Below, piece after piece: positions 53,000 through 61,664 of a stretch of DNA of 64,000 bases (positions are counted from its first letter, which is position 1; each line of letters starts with the position of its first letter). The DNA comes from Aggregicoccus sp. 17bor-14. Its GTDB lineage: Bacteria > Myxococcota > Myxococcia > Myxococcales > Myxococcaceae. The notes beneath the pieces are model-generated. The model was not told the DNA's origin, did not search any database, and saw nothing but the letters and a program-made list of their open reading frames with translations. The position numbers and the translations under genes were made by a program. Where the stretch lies: NCBI RefSeq assembly GCF_009659535.1, contig NZ_VJZZ01000009.1, forward strand, positions 1 to 64,000, written 5' to 3'.

Positions 53000-53028
53000 T
53001 TGACAGGGCCCTGACGCGTCTCTATTGT
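53000..53028 (+). promoter_or_regulatory. Strong predicted sigma-70-type promoter of the GT2 gene
   Basis: TTGACA at 53000-53005, exactly 17 bases, then TATTGT at 53023-53028. The -35 is a consensus match. The predicted start near 53035 leaves a leader of about 70 bases with a lower-GC stretch around 53050-53085 before the gene. It is the best consensus promoter I see in the window. Confidence 0.75.
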
Positions 53029-53106
53029 CCGGCGCCAACCTGCGCCTGGAATGGGAAATCCTTGTCATTCCAAGTAATTAGCGGGGCGAGGGGCTGAGCG
53101 ACACCG

Positions 53107-54633
53107 ATGACGACCGTCGAGATCATCTTCCTGGGCGTGTACTTCACCGTCCTCTGCGTGCTCGCGATGTACGGCTCGCACCGCTACCGGATGGCGTACC
53201 TGTACTACCGGCACAAGTTCAAGCTGCCGACGCCCAAGGGAGTGCTCGCGGCGCTGCCGAAGGTCACCATCCAGCTGCCCATCTTCAACGAGATGTATGT
53301 GGTGGAGCGGCTCGTGGACTCGGTCTGCAAGATCGATTACCCGCGCGAGCTGCTCGAGATCCAGCTGCTGGACGACTCCACCGACGAGACCTGCGCCATC
53401 GCGCGGGCGTGCGTGGAGCGCAACCGGCAGAAGGGCCACAACATCGTCTACATCCACCGCGAGAACCGCGCGGGCTACAAGGCGGGCGCGCTGGAGCACG
53501 GCCTCAAGAGCGCGAGCGGCGAGTTCGTGGCGGTGTTCGACGCGGACTTCGTTCCGAGCCCGGACTTCCTCAAGCGCACGGTGCCCTTCTTCGCGGACGC
53601 GAAGGTGGGCATGGTGCAGGTGCGCTGGGGCCACCTGAACCGCGAGTTCTCCATCCTCACGCAGGCCCAGAGCATCCTGCTGGACGGCCACTTCATCATC
53701 GAGCACACCGCGCGCAACCGCGCCGACTGCTTCTTCAACTTCAACGGCACCGCGGGCATCTGGCGCCGCGAGACCATCGGTGACGCGGGCGGCTGGCAGC
53801 ACGACACGCTCACCGAGGACCTGGACCTCAGCTACCGTGCCCAGCTCAAGGGCTGGCAGTTCATCTTCCTGCCCGAGGTGGTGTCCCCCGCCGAGGTGCC
53901 GGTGGACATGAACGCCTTCAAGAGCCAGCAGCACCGCTGGGCGAAGGGCTCCATCCAGACGGCGAAGAAGCTGCTGCCCACCATCCTCAAGAGCGACCTG
54001 CCGCTCGCGGTGAAGCGCGAGGCCTTCTTCCACCTCACCAACAACGCGGCCTACCTGCTGCTGGTGCTGCTCAGCGTGATGATGCCGCTGAGCATGGTGG
54101 TGCGCTTCCAGCACGGCCTCTACGGCACGCTGTTCCTGGACCTGCCCTTCTTCCTCACCGCCACCGCGAGCGTCGCCTTCTTCTACTTCGCGACCCAGCG
54201 CGAGCAGGGCTACAAGGGCTGGGACCGGGTGAAGTACCTGCCCTTCCTGATGAGCCTCGGTATCGGCATGGCGATCAACAACGCCAAGGCCGTGATGGAG
54301 GCGCTGCTCAACCAGCAGTCCGGCTTCGCGCGCACGCCGAAGACCGGCAGCGAGGGCAAGGCGCAGAAGGTGGTGAAGAAGGCGTACAAGGGCAGCAAGA
54401 CGATGATGCCCGTGGTGGAGATGCTCTTCGCGCTCTACTTCACCGGCGCGCTCTGGTTCGCCATCGACGTGAAGATCTACACCTCGGTGCCCTTCCTGCT
54501 GCTCTTCCAGCTGGGCTTCCTCTACGTGGGCGTCTCCAGCCTCGTGCAGGATCGCTTCAAGTTCCTGCGCCGCGCCTCGAGCGCGCCGGCGCTCCCGGCC
54601 GCGGCCGAGGAGCAGGCCCGCCGCGCCGCCTAG
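53107..54633 (+). CDS. Processive GT2 beta-glycan synthase (CslA/BcsA-like)
   Basis: A 508-residue inner-membrane glycosyltransferase. One N-terminal helix (residues 5-24) precedes the GT2 domain, with VTIQLPIFNEMYVVERLVDS, the first Asp in LLDDSTDETC, DAD in AVFDADFVPSPDF, TEDLDLSYRA, and QQHRWAKGS, which is the D,D,D,QxxRW set of processive synthases. Several C-terminal helices follow (about 305-480), with a Lys-rich cytoplasmic loop (about 405-435). The FNEMYVVERLVDSV and FNGTAGIWRRETI forms are close to glucomannan/mannan-type CslA synthases. The product is probably a beta-linked exopolysaccharide. No PilZ domain is present. It is driven by a consensus promoter. No other exopolysaccharide genes are adjacent. 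Confidence 0.87.
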   Translation: MTTVEIIFLGVYFTVLCVLAMYGSHRYRMAYLYYRHKFKLPTPKGVLAALPKVTIQLPIFNEMYVVERLVDSVCKIDYPRELLEIQLLDDSTDETCAIARACVERNRQKGHNIVYIHRENRAGYKAGALEHGLKSASGEFVAVFDADFVPSPDFLKRTVPFFADAKVGMVQVRWGHLNREFSILTQAQSILLDGHFIIEHTARNRADCFFNFNGTAGIWRRETIGDAGGWQHDTLTEDLDLSYRAQLKGWQFIFLPEVVSPAEVPVDMNAFKSQQHRWAKGSIQTAKKLLPTILKSDLPLAVKREAFFHLTNNAAYLLLVLLSVMMPLSMVVRFQHGLYGTLFLDLPFFLTATASVAFFYFATQREQGYKGWDRVKYLPFLMSLGIGMAINNAKAVMEALLNQQSGFARTPKTGSEGKAQKVVKKAYKGSKTMMPVVEMLFALYFTGALWFAIDVKIYTSVPFLLLFQLGFLYVGVSSLVQDRFKFLRRASSAPALPAAAEEQARRAA

Positions 54634-54657
54634 CCGGCTCCCCGCACGGTGCCTCCC

Positions 54658-54697
54658 GCGCGCCGCCCGCCTCCCGAAGGGGAGCGGTGCGGCGCGC
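54658..54697. terminator. Nested hairpin between convergent genes (candidate bidirectional terminator)
   Basis: An outer 9-bp stem (54658-54666 with 54689-54697, GCGCGCCGC and its complement) encloses a second 5-bp stem CTCCC-GAAG-GGGAG (54671-54684). It lies between the stops of the convergent GT2 and lipoprotein genes. No T-tract follows on either strand, so efficiency is uncertain. Confidence 0.5.
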
Positions 54698-54714
54698 AGC
54701 CGTTTCGGGCGCCG

Positions 54715-55272
54715 CTACGGCGTGCCCGCGTCCGGCGCGCCGCGCACCAGCACCTGCTCGGTGCGCGTGGGCGCGGGGCCCTTGGCCGCGGGCGGCGGGG
54801 GCTGGCACTGCTCGTCGAAGAGCGCCTTGTCCGCGGCGCGCAGGGTGAGGGCGCGCTCGCTGCAGGAGACCACCTCGGTGGGGAAGCGGATGGGGCACTC
54901 GGCGCCCGTCTGCGTGTAGCCCACCGCGCGCGTCTCGCCGACGAAGCCCTGCTCCGTGCGCTCGAGGTGGATGGCGAGGCTCGCGCTGCTGCCGCTGCTG
55001 CCTCCATCCGGCGTGGCCTCCGCGCGCACGCCGCCGTCCTCCTGCGCGCGCAGCACCGAGAGCACCAGCGTGCCGCCGTCGTCCTCGCCGCGGTAGCGGA
55101 AGGCGGGGTTCTGCGCGTGGTAGTAGTCGCCCGCCTGGCTCTTCTCGCAGCCCTTGGGCACGTGGAAGACGCGGGGGGCAGGGCCCTCGCCGCGCGGCGG
55201 CGCCTTGCCGGGACAGGCGAGGAGCGGCGCGCAGAGCAGGGTGACGGCGAGGACGGGGCGGGCGCAGGGCAT
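54715..55272 (-). CDS. Predicted small lipoprotein
   Basis: A 185-residue protein with a type II signal peptide (PVLAVTLLCAPLLAC, acylated Cys about residue 20). The mature part has a mixed beta region (FHVPKGCEKSQAGDYYHAQNPAFRY, GTLVLSVLRAQEDGG, SLAIHLERTEQGFVGETRAVGYTQ, CPIRFPTEVVSCSERALTLRA) with four cysteines and a Pro-rich tail. I do not recognise a family. The frame extends far upstream with no start more likely than ATG at 55272. It is divergent from the PEGA protein gene, 84 bases away. Confidence 0.75.
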   Translation of the reverse strand: MPCARPVLAVTLLCAPLLACPGKAPPRGEGPAPRVFHVPKGCEKSQAGDYYHAQNPAFRYRGEDDGGTLVLSVLRAQEDGGVRAEATPDGGSSGSSASLAIHLERTEQGFVGETRAVGYTQTGAECPIRFPTEVVSCSERALTLRAADKALFDEQCQPPPPAAKGPAPTRTEQVLVRGAPDAGTP

Positions 55273-55317
55273 GGCGGCGCTTCCTTGTACCAATCGGCAG
55301 AGCAGGCGGTGGTCCGT

Positions 55318-55346
55318 TTGACCCCCCTCTTGTGACTCTCTAACCT
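55318..55346 (+). promoter_or_regulatory. Predicted promoter of the PEGA gene with near-leaderless start
   Basis: TTGACC at 55318-55323, 17 bases, TAACCT at 55341-55346. Transcription would begin near 55353, only about four bases before the ATG at 55357, and no ribosome-binding site is present, so the mRNA is probably leaderless. Confidence 0.6.
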
Positions 55347-55356
55347 TTGGCCCGCC

Positions 55357-56334
55357 ATGGCCCTTCCGCGCGCCCCCCTTGCAGCGCTGTTGACCGTCCT
55401 CCTCCCGCTGCAGGCGTTCGCCCAGGCGCCCCGGGCACCGGCCTCCGCAGGCGCGGACGACGACGGCCTGCTCGCCCCCCTCACGCCCGCGAAGAAGCCC
55501 GCCCGGGCCGCAGCGCCGCACCCCAAGGCCGCTCCGGCCCCTGCGGCGCCCGCCGCCGAAGACGACGACGAGCTCATCGCGCCGCTGGTCACCCGCCCCA
55601 CCTTCCTGCGCGTGCGCCTGCCCGCGGGGCTGAAGGGCGCGCGGCTGCTGGTGGACGGGGACGATGCGGGCGCGCTGCCTGGCGCGGAGGTCTCGGTGCG
55701 CCCCGGCACGCACCACGTGCTGGTGCGCCGGCCCGGCTACCGCGACTTCAGCACCCGGGTGCGCACGCCCGAGGGCAAGACCACCGAGGTGGGCGCGCAG
55801 CTGGTCGCGGTGGCGGGCGTGCTCGCGGTGGGGGCGGACGTGCCGGGCGCGCGCGTGCGCATCGACGGCAAGGCGGCCGGCACCGCGCCGCTCGCGGACG
55901 TGGTGCTCACCCCGGGCGCGCACGAGGTGGTGGTGAGCCGCGAGGGCTACTTCGAGGAGCGCTCGCGCCTCAGCGTGAAGGCCGGCCGCGACTACCGGGT
56001 GGACGCGCAGCTGCGCCCGGACGGCAGCCTCCCGGTGGCCGCGAGCGACCGCCCCGAGGCCGCCGCCGCGGGGGGCGCCATCGCGCTCGCCCCGCGCGCG
56101 CTGCCGCAGGAGCCTGCCGCCGGGGCGCTCGCCCCCACGCCCTCGCTCGCGGCGCCGGCGCCCTGGTTCAAGCGCTGGTACGTCTGGGCGGGCGTGGGCG
56201 CGGTGGCCACGGCCGCGGTGGTGGGCACGGTGGCGGCCACGCACGGCGGCGGGACGGCGCAGCCCTTCACGCCAGGCGAGGTGTGCGGCGGCAACTGCGA
56301 CGCCGTGCTGCACGCCCAGCCCGCGCGGCGCTAG
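55357..56334 (+). CDS. PEGA-domain envelope protein
   Basis: A 325-residue exported protein. Signal peptide (LLTVLLPLQAFA) is followed by an Ala/Pro-rich linker with DDD clusters, then two PEGA-type repeats (about residues 78-150 and 150-225). Paired motifs are VDGDDAGALPGAEVSVRPGTHHVLVRRPGY and VRIDGKAAGTAPLADV ending in PGAHEVVVSREGY, the typical PEGA ending. A single C-terminal helix (WYVWAGVGAVATAAVVGTVAA) is followed by a short Cys-containing tail. PEGA domains are structural surface modules, and no enzymatic role is expected. Confidence 0.85.
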   Translation: MALPRAPLAALLTVLLPLQAFAQAPRAPASAGADDDGLLAPLTPAKKPARAAAPHPKAAPAPAAPAAEDDDELIAPLVTRPTFLRVRLPAGLKGARLLVDGDDAGALPGAEVSVRPGTHHVLVRRPGYRDFSTRVRTPEGKTTEVGAQLVAVAGVLAVGADVPGARVRIDGKAAGTAPLADVVLTPGAHEVVVSREGYFEERSRLSVKAGRDYRVDAQLRPDGSLPVAASDRPEAAAAGGAIALAPRALPQEPAAGALAPTPSLAAPAPWFKRWYVWAGVGAVATAAVVGTVAATHGGGTAQPFTPGEVCGGNCDAVLHAQPARR

Positions 56335-56379
56335 GCGGCCCGCGGCTCCGGGCCCAGGGTTCGGAATATGGCACCGGAG

Positions 56380-56419
56380 TGCAGGGCCCTATCGGTCCAG
56401 TCGATAGGAGCGCCCTGCA
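56380..56419 (+). promoter_or_regulatory. Long two-part hairpin in the terC leader region
   Basis: Outer arms 56380-56387 and 56412-56419 pair over 8 bp (TGCAGGGC with its complement), inner arms 56388-56394 and 56402-56408 pair over 7 bp (CCTATCG with CGATAGG), with a three-base bulge and a seven-base loop. It starts 128 bases before the terC ATG at 56508 and lies in a 173-base gap. No T-tract follows, so it does not look like a terminator. It could be an RNA element or a double-palindrome operator. Confidence 0.6.
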
Positions 56420-56507
56420 TTACCTCGTCGCGCGCGGAGGGCCGGGGACTTACCTCTAGCGGGTCGGGCCGATGGGCGGCCCTCCACCTTCCCGCGAGCG
56501 CACGTTC

Positions 56508-57521
56508 ATGGAGATCCACAGCATCGGCAGCCCGGGCCTCTGGGCCGGCTTCATCGCCTTCGTCCTGGCGATGCTGGCCCTGGACCTGGGCGTGTTCCAC
56601 CGCAAGGCGCACGTGGTGAAGGTGCGCGAGGCGGCGGTGTGGAGCGCCATCTGGGTGGGCATCTCGCTGCTCTTCAACCTCGGGGTGCTCTGGCGCTTCG
56701 GTGCGCAGCCGGCCACCGAGTTCCTCACCGGCTACCTCATCGAGAAGAGCCTCTCGGTCGACAACATCTTCATCTTCGTCGTCATCTTCGGGGCGATGAA
56801 GATCCCGGCGATCTACCAGCACCGGGTGCTGTTCTGGGGCATCCTCAGCGCGCTCGTGCTGCGCGCGGCGATGATCTTCGCGGGCGTGGCCCTGCTCGAG
56901 CGCTTCCACTGGCTCATCTACGTCTTCGGCGCCTTCCTGGTCGTCACCGGCGTGAAGCTGTACCGGGACTGGCGCAAGGGCGCGGAGGCGCACCCGGAGG
57001 AGAGCCGCGTGCTGGGGATGATCCGCCGCGTGCTGCCCTCCACGACCCAGCTGCACGGCCCCCACTTCTTCGCCCGCGAGGGCGGCCGCTGGCTCGCGAC
57101 GCCGCTGTTCATGGCGCTGCTGCTGGTGGAGCTGACGGACGTGGTGTTCGCGCTGGACTCCATCCCCGCCATCTTCGCGGTGACGCGCGACCCCTTCATC
57201 GTCTTCACCTCGAACATCTTCGCCATCCTCGGCCTGCGCAGCCTCTTCTTCCTGCTGGCGGGGATGGTGGACCGCTTCCACTACCTCAAGGTGGGGCTCG
57301 CCGGGATCCTCGCCTTCGTGGGCCTGAAGATGGCGCTGGTGGACGTGGTGCACGTGCACCCCTTCGTCTCGCTCGCGGTCATCGCGGCCATGCTCGTCGC
57401 CTCCATCCTCGCCTCGTTCTCGTACGCGAAGCGCCACCCGGGCGCGGCCGCGTCCGCCCCGGCCGAGCGCGAGGCGCGCGAGGTGGCGGCGCACCGCGGG
57501 CAGCCGGTGGAGGAGGCCTGA
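56508..57521 (+). CDS. TerC/Alx-family membrane protein (probable metal exporter)
   Basis: A 337-residue protein with eight or nine membrane helices. Family motifs are EKSLSVDNIFIFVVIFG and ELTDVVFALDSIPAIFAVTRDPFIVFTSN, whose acidic and Asn/Ser residues in helices form the metal path. The TerC/Alx group includes manganese exporters. The ORF extends upstream to 56472, but ATG at 56508 matches the family N-terminus. The Ala/Pro tail after KRHPGAA is variable. It is followed 28 bases later by the convergent transposase remnant, and preceded by a hairpin leader that could hold a regulatory element. Confidence 0.9.
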   Translation: MEIHSIGSPGLWAGFIAFVLAMLALDLGVFHRKAHVVKVREAAVWSAIWVGISLLFNLGVLWRFGAQPATEFLTGYLIEKSLSVDNIFIFVVIFGAMKIPAIYQHRVLFWGILSALVLRAAMIFAGVALLERFHWLIYVFGAFLVVTGVKLYRDWRKGAEAHPEESRVLGMIRRVLPSTTQLHGPHFFAREGGRWLATPLFMALLLVELTDVVFALDSIPAIFAVTRDPFIVFTSNIFAILGLRSLFFLLAGMVDRFHYLKVGLAGILAFVGLKMALVDVVHVHPFVSLAVIAAMLVASILASFSYAKRHPGAAASAPAEREAREVAAHRGQPVEEA

Positions 57522-57549
57522 GATGCCGTGACCTCCAGCAAGCGTTTCT

Positions 57550-58749
57550 TCATGCGGTACCTCCTGCTGCGGCGAGTGGCGCAGCGGGCAGTTGCGGGAT
57601 GAAGGGGCGGCGGTGCTTGGCGACGAAGTAGATGGCGAGCAGCAGCTTGTGCATGCAGGCGGTGAGGGCCAGCTTCGGGGGCTTGCCGCGCGACAGCAGC
57701 CGCGCGTAGTGGGCCTTGAGCCAGGCGTTCCTCTTCACCGCGGTGAGGACGGGCCTCCACAGCGCGGCACGCAGCGCCGCGTGGCCAATGGGGGAGAGGG
57801 ACGCACTTGAGGACGTGCGCTTGCCCGACTGGCGCAGGCCCGGTGCGAGGCCCACGCAGGCCACCAGGGCGGCAGGAGACTCGAAGCGGGTGATGTCACC
57901 CAGCTCGGCCACCCGCTTGGCGGCCGAGCTGGGTGCCCACGCCGTCGATGGTGGTGAGCAGCGTGCCCACCTCGTGCGCTTCCAACGTGCCCGCGATGTC
58001 GCGGTCCAGCTCGCGGATGCGCGCACGCAGCACGTCCAGGTCCTGGCAGGCGTGCTTCACCTGGAGGCGGTAGGCGTGCGCGTGGTGGGCGCCCACGGAA
58101 GCCCCCGCCGCGGCAATCAGCGTCTGGGCGAGCTCGAGGCCGACGAAGTGCCGCCCGTCGTACTTGAGGTGCGAGACGGCGCGCGGCCGGGCAGCGGCGA
58201 AGGCGCGGGCGGTGGGGTACTCCGAGAGAAGCGCGGTGGCCAATTCCGAGTCCAGCCGGCGCCCGTGGCGGGTGAATTCGGGAAAGCCCAAGTCGACGAG
58301 GCGGTGCAACTGGCGCGTCTTGTCCCCAAACTCCTGCACGAGGCGGTCGCGGTGGCGCACCAGCTCACGCAACTCCTCCGTGGCCGACTCCGGCAGGCGC
58401 GTGGGAGGCGGGCGCTTTTGCTGGGCGAAACGCGCCAGGCCCAGGGCGTCGACGGCGTCCGTCTTGGTGCGCTGCAAGTCCTCCTCGGCGAAGCGCCGGG
58501 TGCGCAGCGGATTGACGAGTGCCACCGCAAAGCCGTGGGCGGCGAGCCAGGCGAAGAGGTTTTTCCAGTAGTGCCCGTCGCCTCCAGGACGAGAAGCACG
58601 TCCTCGGGGGAGGCCAAAAGCTCCAGCAGCTTCTGGTACCCGCCCGCGTCCTCGCCGAAGGCCGTGGGCTTGAGAAGCACCTCGCCTTGCGCATCCACTG
58701 CCGCCACCACGTGCCGCTCCGACGCGACGTCCACTCCGACGTAGCGCAT
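57550..58749 (-). pseudogene. IS110-family transposase broken by two single-base frameshifts
   Basis: The reconstructed protein is about 400 residues. Frame 1 starts at 58749 with RYVGVDVASERHVVAAVD, the DEDD-type Asp motif, and reaches VLEATG. Near 58573, one C appears missing in a run of Cs (GGGCCAC would restore HYWKNLFAWLAAHGFA). The second frame runs with VALVNPLRTRRFAEEDLQRTKTDAVDALGLARFA, VKHACQDLD and TTIDGVGT. A second shift near 57938 (one extra C in GGCACCCAGC) moves to KRVAELGDITRFESPAALVACVGLAPG and HKLLLAIYFVAKHRRPFIPQ. Both breaks sit in C-runs, so sequencing error is possible. If real, the element is dead. No terminal inverted repeats or duplication are visible, as usual for IS110. 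Confidence 0.88.
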
Positions 58750-59127
58750 ACCGCCTCCCCCTCTGACGGAGGGTGCCCGAGAGCCTCGCAGCCGGCGTCC
58801 CTGCCCACGCTTGTCCATGCGAGGACTCGGCTTGAGGGCCGGCCTCCCGATGCCGTCCGGGCGCAAGACGCCGGAGGAGGGCGCCACTCTCAGGCCCGAG
58901 GACACCGCCTCAGCGCGCGCACGGCGACCCTCTCCCGGTTTCCGTCCGCTCCTCTCTACACCTCCTGCAGTGCGACCGGCTCTTGCCCTGCGGGGACCCG
59001 TGGTGGAGGAGATACAAGCGCCGGGCGGTGAACGTAGGGCTGCGCCGCGAGCAAGGCGCCCGCACGCTCGGAGGGGAACAGCCTCGGCGCTGGGCGCAGC
59101 GCTCACCCCGCGTGAGGGCGAAGGCGC
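58750..59127. other. Gene-free stretch between the transposase and the beta-lactamase
   Basis: 378 bases without a credible gene. The part next to 58750-58800 probably contains the promoter-proximal end of the IS110 element. The rest is GC-rich with no recognisable promoter, terminator or RNA, and the ORFs that cross it have low-complexity composition. The insertion-element end cannot be fixed without a second copy. Confidence 0.6.
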
Positions 59128-60036
59128 TCAGGGCGCCTTGCCCTCGGCCTCCTTCGCGAGCCGCTCGCTGAGCCCCTGCTCCGCGCGCTCCGCGTACGCG
59201 CGGCAGGCGCCGGCGTCGAGGAAGGCCGCGCGCCCCCCGCTCGCACTTGCCTTCCACTGCGCGAAGAGGCGGCTGGCCGCGGGATGCGTGGGAATCATCA
59301 CGTCACAGGGCAGCTCGCGCACCGTGGCGATGCTGCGCCGCAGCTGCGCCACGCGCGCCGCGTCCGCGCTGAAGCGAAAGTGTGGCGCGGCGACCGCACT
59401 GAGGCTCTCCGCGTACACCACGTCCGCGCAGCGCTCCCCCTCACAGCTGCGCCAGGTCCAGGTGACGCCGCCCGGCGTGTGGCCCGGCGTGTGGTGCGCG
59501 GTGACGACGACGTCACCCAGCCGCACGCTCTGCCCGTCCGCCACGGGCGTCACCTCACGCACGGCGGGGAAGTGCCTGAAGGCGACGAAGCCGACCTGCG
59601 GGTCGTCCGGGGCCACGGCTCCCGCGCGCAGCGCCGCCGCACCCGCGGGGCTCGCGGCCACGCGCGCGCCGCTCAGGCGCTGCAGCGCGGCCAGGCCCCC
59701 CGCGTGGTCGGAGTGGGCGTGCGAGTTGAGCAGCCACTTCACGTCCCGCAGCGAGAAGCCCAGCGTGCGCAGGCTCCGGGCGATGCGCGGCGCGGACTGG
59801 GGCAGCGCGCCGTCGAGCAGGATGAGCCCCCGCCCTGTGTCGATGAGCACCGAGGAGAGCCCCGCCACGCCGACGTAGTAGGTGTTGCCGTACACGCGGA
59901 AGGGCGCCTGCGGCGCGTTCCACGCGGCGCAGGCGTCGCAGCGGATGGGCTTCGTGTCGGAGGAGGGGGGCAGCGACGCAGGCGGCGAGGCGGCTGCGGC
60001 GCAGGGCAGCAGGAGCAGCAGGGCGAGCAGTCTCAT
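59128..60036 (-). CDS. Subclass B3 metallo-beta-lactamase
   Basis: A 302-residue exported enzyme with a signal peptide (LLALLLLLPCAAAA). The metal ligands follow the B3 pattern: His106, His108, Asp110, His111 in NSHAHSDHAGG, His186 in HHTPGHTPGG, and His251 in IPTHPAAS. B3 enzymes use the HxHxDH set with no Cys ligand, as here. FRVYGNTYYVG and SSVLIDTGRGLILLDG are typical of the group. An active site is therefore intact, and carbapenem or other beta-lactam hydrolysis is expected of the family. Four Cys are in the mature part, none at a metal position. A degenerate IS110 lies downstream. The flanking genes are ordinary chromosomal genes. Confidence 0.92.
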   Translation of the reverse strand: MRLLALLLLLPCAAAASPPASLPPSSDTKPIRCDACAAWNAPQAPFRVYGNTYYVGVAGLSSVLIDTGRGLILLDGALPQSAPRIARSLRTLGFSLRDVKWLLNSHAHSDHAGGLAALQRLSGARVAASPAGAAALRAGAVAPDDPQVGFVAFRHFPAVREVTPVADGQSVRLGDVVVTAHHTPGHTPGGVTWTWRSCEGERCADVVYAESLSAVAAPHFRFSADAARVAQLRRSIATVRELPCDVMIPTHPAASRLFAQWKASASGGRAAFLDAGACRAYAERAEQGLSERLAKEAEGKAP

Positions 60037-60110
60037 GCGCGCTGGACCTAGCCGCTAACGTGCCGTGCCGCGCGAGCGCCCCGGTGTGGCCCTCTTGCCG
60101 CACCCGGAGC

Positions 60111-61664
60111 TCAGTCGAAGAGCGCCTGCACGAACTCGTGCGGCTCGAAGCGGCGCAGGTCCGCCACCTTCTCGCCGACGCCCACCCACACCACGGGCAG
60201 CTTCAGCTCGTCGCAGATGCCGATGATGACGCCGCCCTTGGCGGTGCCGTCCAGCTTGGTGAGCGCGATGGCGGTGACCCCCACCGCCTCGTGGAACTGC
60301 TTCGCCTGCTGGATGGCGTTCTGGCCGTTGGTGGAGTCCAGCACGAGCAGCACCTCGTGCGGCGCGCCCGGCAGCGCCTTGTCCAGCACGCGCTTCACCT
60401 TGCGCAGCTCCTCCATCAGCGGGGCCTTGGTGTGCAGGCGGCCTGCGGTGTCCACGATCACCACGTCCGCGCCCGCGTCGCGCGCGCGCTTCACGCCCTC
60501 GAAGGCGACTGAGCCGGGGTCTCCGCCCTCGGGGCCCTTCACCAGCTCGGCACCGGCGCGCTCGCTCCACACGTCCAGCTGCTCGCTCGCGGCAGCGCGG
60601 AAGGTGTCGCCCGCGGCGAGCACCACCTTCTTGCCCGAGTCGCGCAGCTTCGCGGCGAGCTTGCCGATGGTGGTCGTCTTCCCGGCGCCGTTCACCCCCA
60701 CCACCATCACCACGTGCGGGGGGCCGCCGCCCTCGAGCGAGCGGGGCACCGGCAGCGAGACGATGCGCTGCACCTCCTCGCGGATGACGTCCTTGATGCG
60801 CTCGGAGTTGGAGAGCTCGTTGCGCTTGAGCCGCTCGCGCGCCACCTCCACCAGGTTGCTCGCGGTGCGCACGCCGATGTCCGCGGTGAAGAGGATCTCC
60901 TCCAGCTCCGCGAGCACGCTCTCGTCCATCGGGCGGCTCTGCCCGAAGAGCCCGTTGAGCCGCGCCATGAAGCCCTGGCTGCGCGTCTTGTCCAGGCCGT
61001 AGGCGAGCGTGTGGCCCGCCTCCGCCTCGACCTTCGCGCGCGCCGCGGCCTCCTCGGCGGCGCGCGCGGCCGCGGCCTCGGCCTCGGCGCGGGCGCGGGC
61101 CTCGGCCTCCTGCCGCTCGGCCTCCTCCTGCTCGCGGCGGCGGCGCTCGCGCGCGTCCTGCTCCGCGAGCTTGCGGATGCGGTACTCCTCGCGCTTCGCC
61201 TCCTCCTCGCGCGCCTTGAGCGCGCGCGCCTCGCCCTCCAGGCGCAGCCGCTCGGCGGCGTCGCGGGCCGCGCGGGCCTGCTGGGCGAGGTCCACGCGCT
61301 CGCGGGCGAGGCGCTCCACCTCCGCGTGGGCGCTCTCGGCCTGTCTCAGGTGCTCGGTCTCCTGGGCGCTGGGCGGCAGCTCCACCCGCAGCCGCGGGGC
61401 GGGCAGGGTGGGCTGCTGCGGCGCGGCCTCGGGGCGCGCGGCCGGGGGCGGCGCGGCGGCGCGCCGGCGCGTCACCACCTTGCGCAGGGCCACCAGCATC
61501 AGCGCGGCGAGCAGCGCGACGCCCGCCACCCCGACGACGTCGCCCACCGGGAAGTTGTCGCGCACCGGCTGCTCCGTGCCCGGGCGCCCCTGGGTGGGGG
61601 GCGGGGCGATGGGAGAGGGCGGGGGCTGCGCGAGCAGCAGCAGGTGGGCAGGAGGCGTCGTCAT
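60111..61664 (-). CDS. ftsY: Signal recognition particle receptor FtsY with N-terminal membrane anchor
   Basis: FtsY docks SRP-ribosome complexes at the membrane. The 517-residue protein has an N-terminal region with a membrane helix ([18 protein letters not shown], about residues 42-60), a highly charged Ala/Glu/Arg coiled coil (about 105-210), the N domain ([25 protein letters not shown]), and the G domain with [44 protein letters not shown] and [12 protein letters not shown]. Many FtsY proteins, as in E. coli, associate peripherally through an A domain. A true N-terminal helix, as in this protein, is the alternative anchored form. ATG at 61664 is chosen because it gives a short tail before that helix. 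Confidence 0.95.
   Translation of the reverse strand: MTTPPAHLLLLAQPPPSPIAPPPTQGRPGTEQPVRDNFPVGDVVGVAGVALLAALMLVALRKVVTRRRAAAPPPAARPEAAPQQPTLPAPRLRVELPPSAQETEHLRQAESAHAEVERLARERVDLAQQARAARDAAERLRLEGEARALKAREEEAKREEYRIRKLAEQDARERRRREQEEAERQEAEARARAEAEAAAARAAEEAAARAKVEAEAGHTLAYGLDKTRSQGFMARLNGLFGQSRPMDESVLAELEEILFTADIGVRTASNLVEVARERLKRNELSNSERIKDVIREEVQRIVSLPVPRSLEGGGPPHVVMVVGVNGAGKTTTIGKLAAKLRDSGKKVVLAAGDTFRAAASEQLDVWSERAGAELVKGPEGGDPGSVAFEGVKRARDAGADVVIVDTAGRLHTKAPLMEELRKVKRVLDKALPGAPHEVLLVLDSTNGQNAIQQAKQFHEAVGVTAIALTKLDGTAKGGVIIGICDELKLPVVWVGVGEKVADLRRFEPHEFVQALFD

Noticed and set aside
53107-54633. Calling the GT2 enzyme cellulose synthase BcsA
   Set aside because: No PilZ domain and no bcsB, bcsC or bcsZ neighbours. 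The sequence form is nearer to mannan/glucomannan-type synthases.
56335-56507. A yybP-ykoY manganese riboswitch before the TerC gene
   Set aside because: The conserved GGGGAGUA and paired internal-loop sequences could not be found. Only a simple hairpin is present, so it is reported as unexplained structure.
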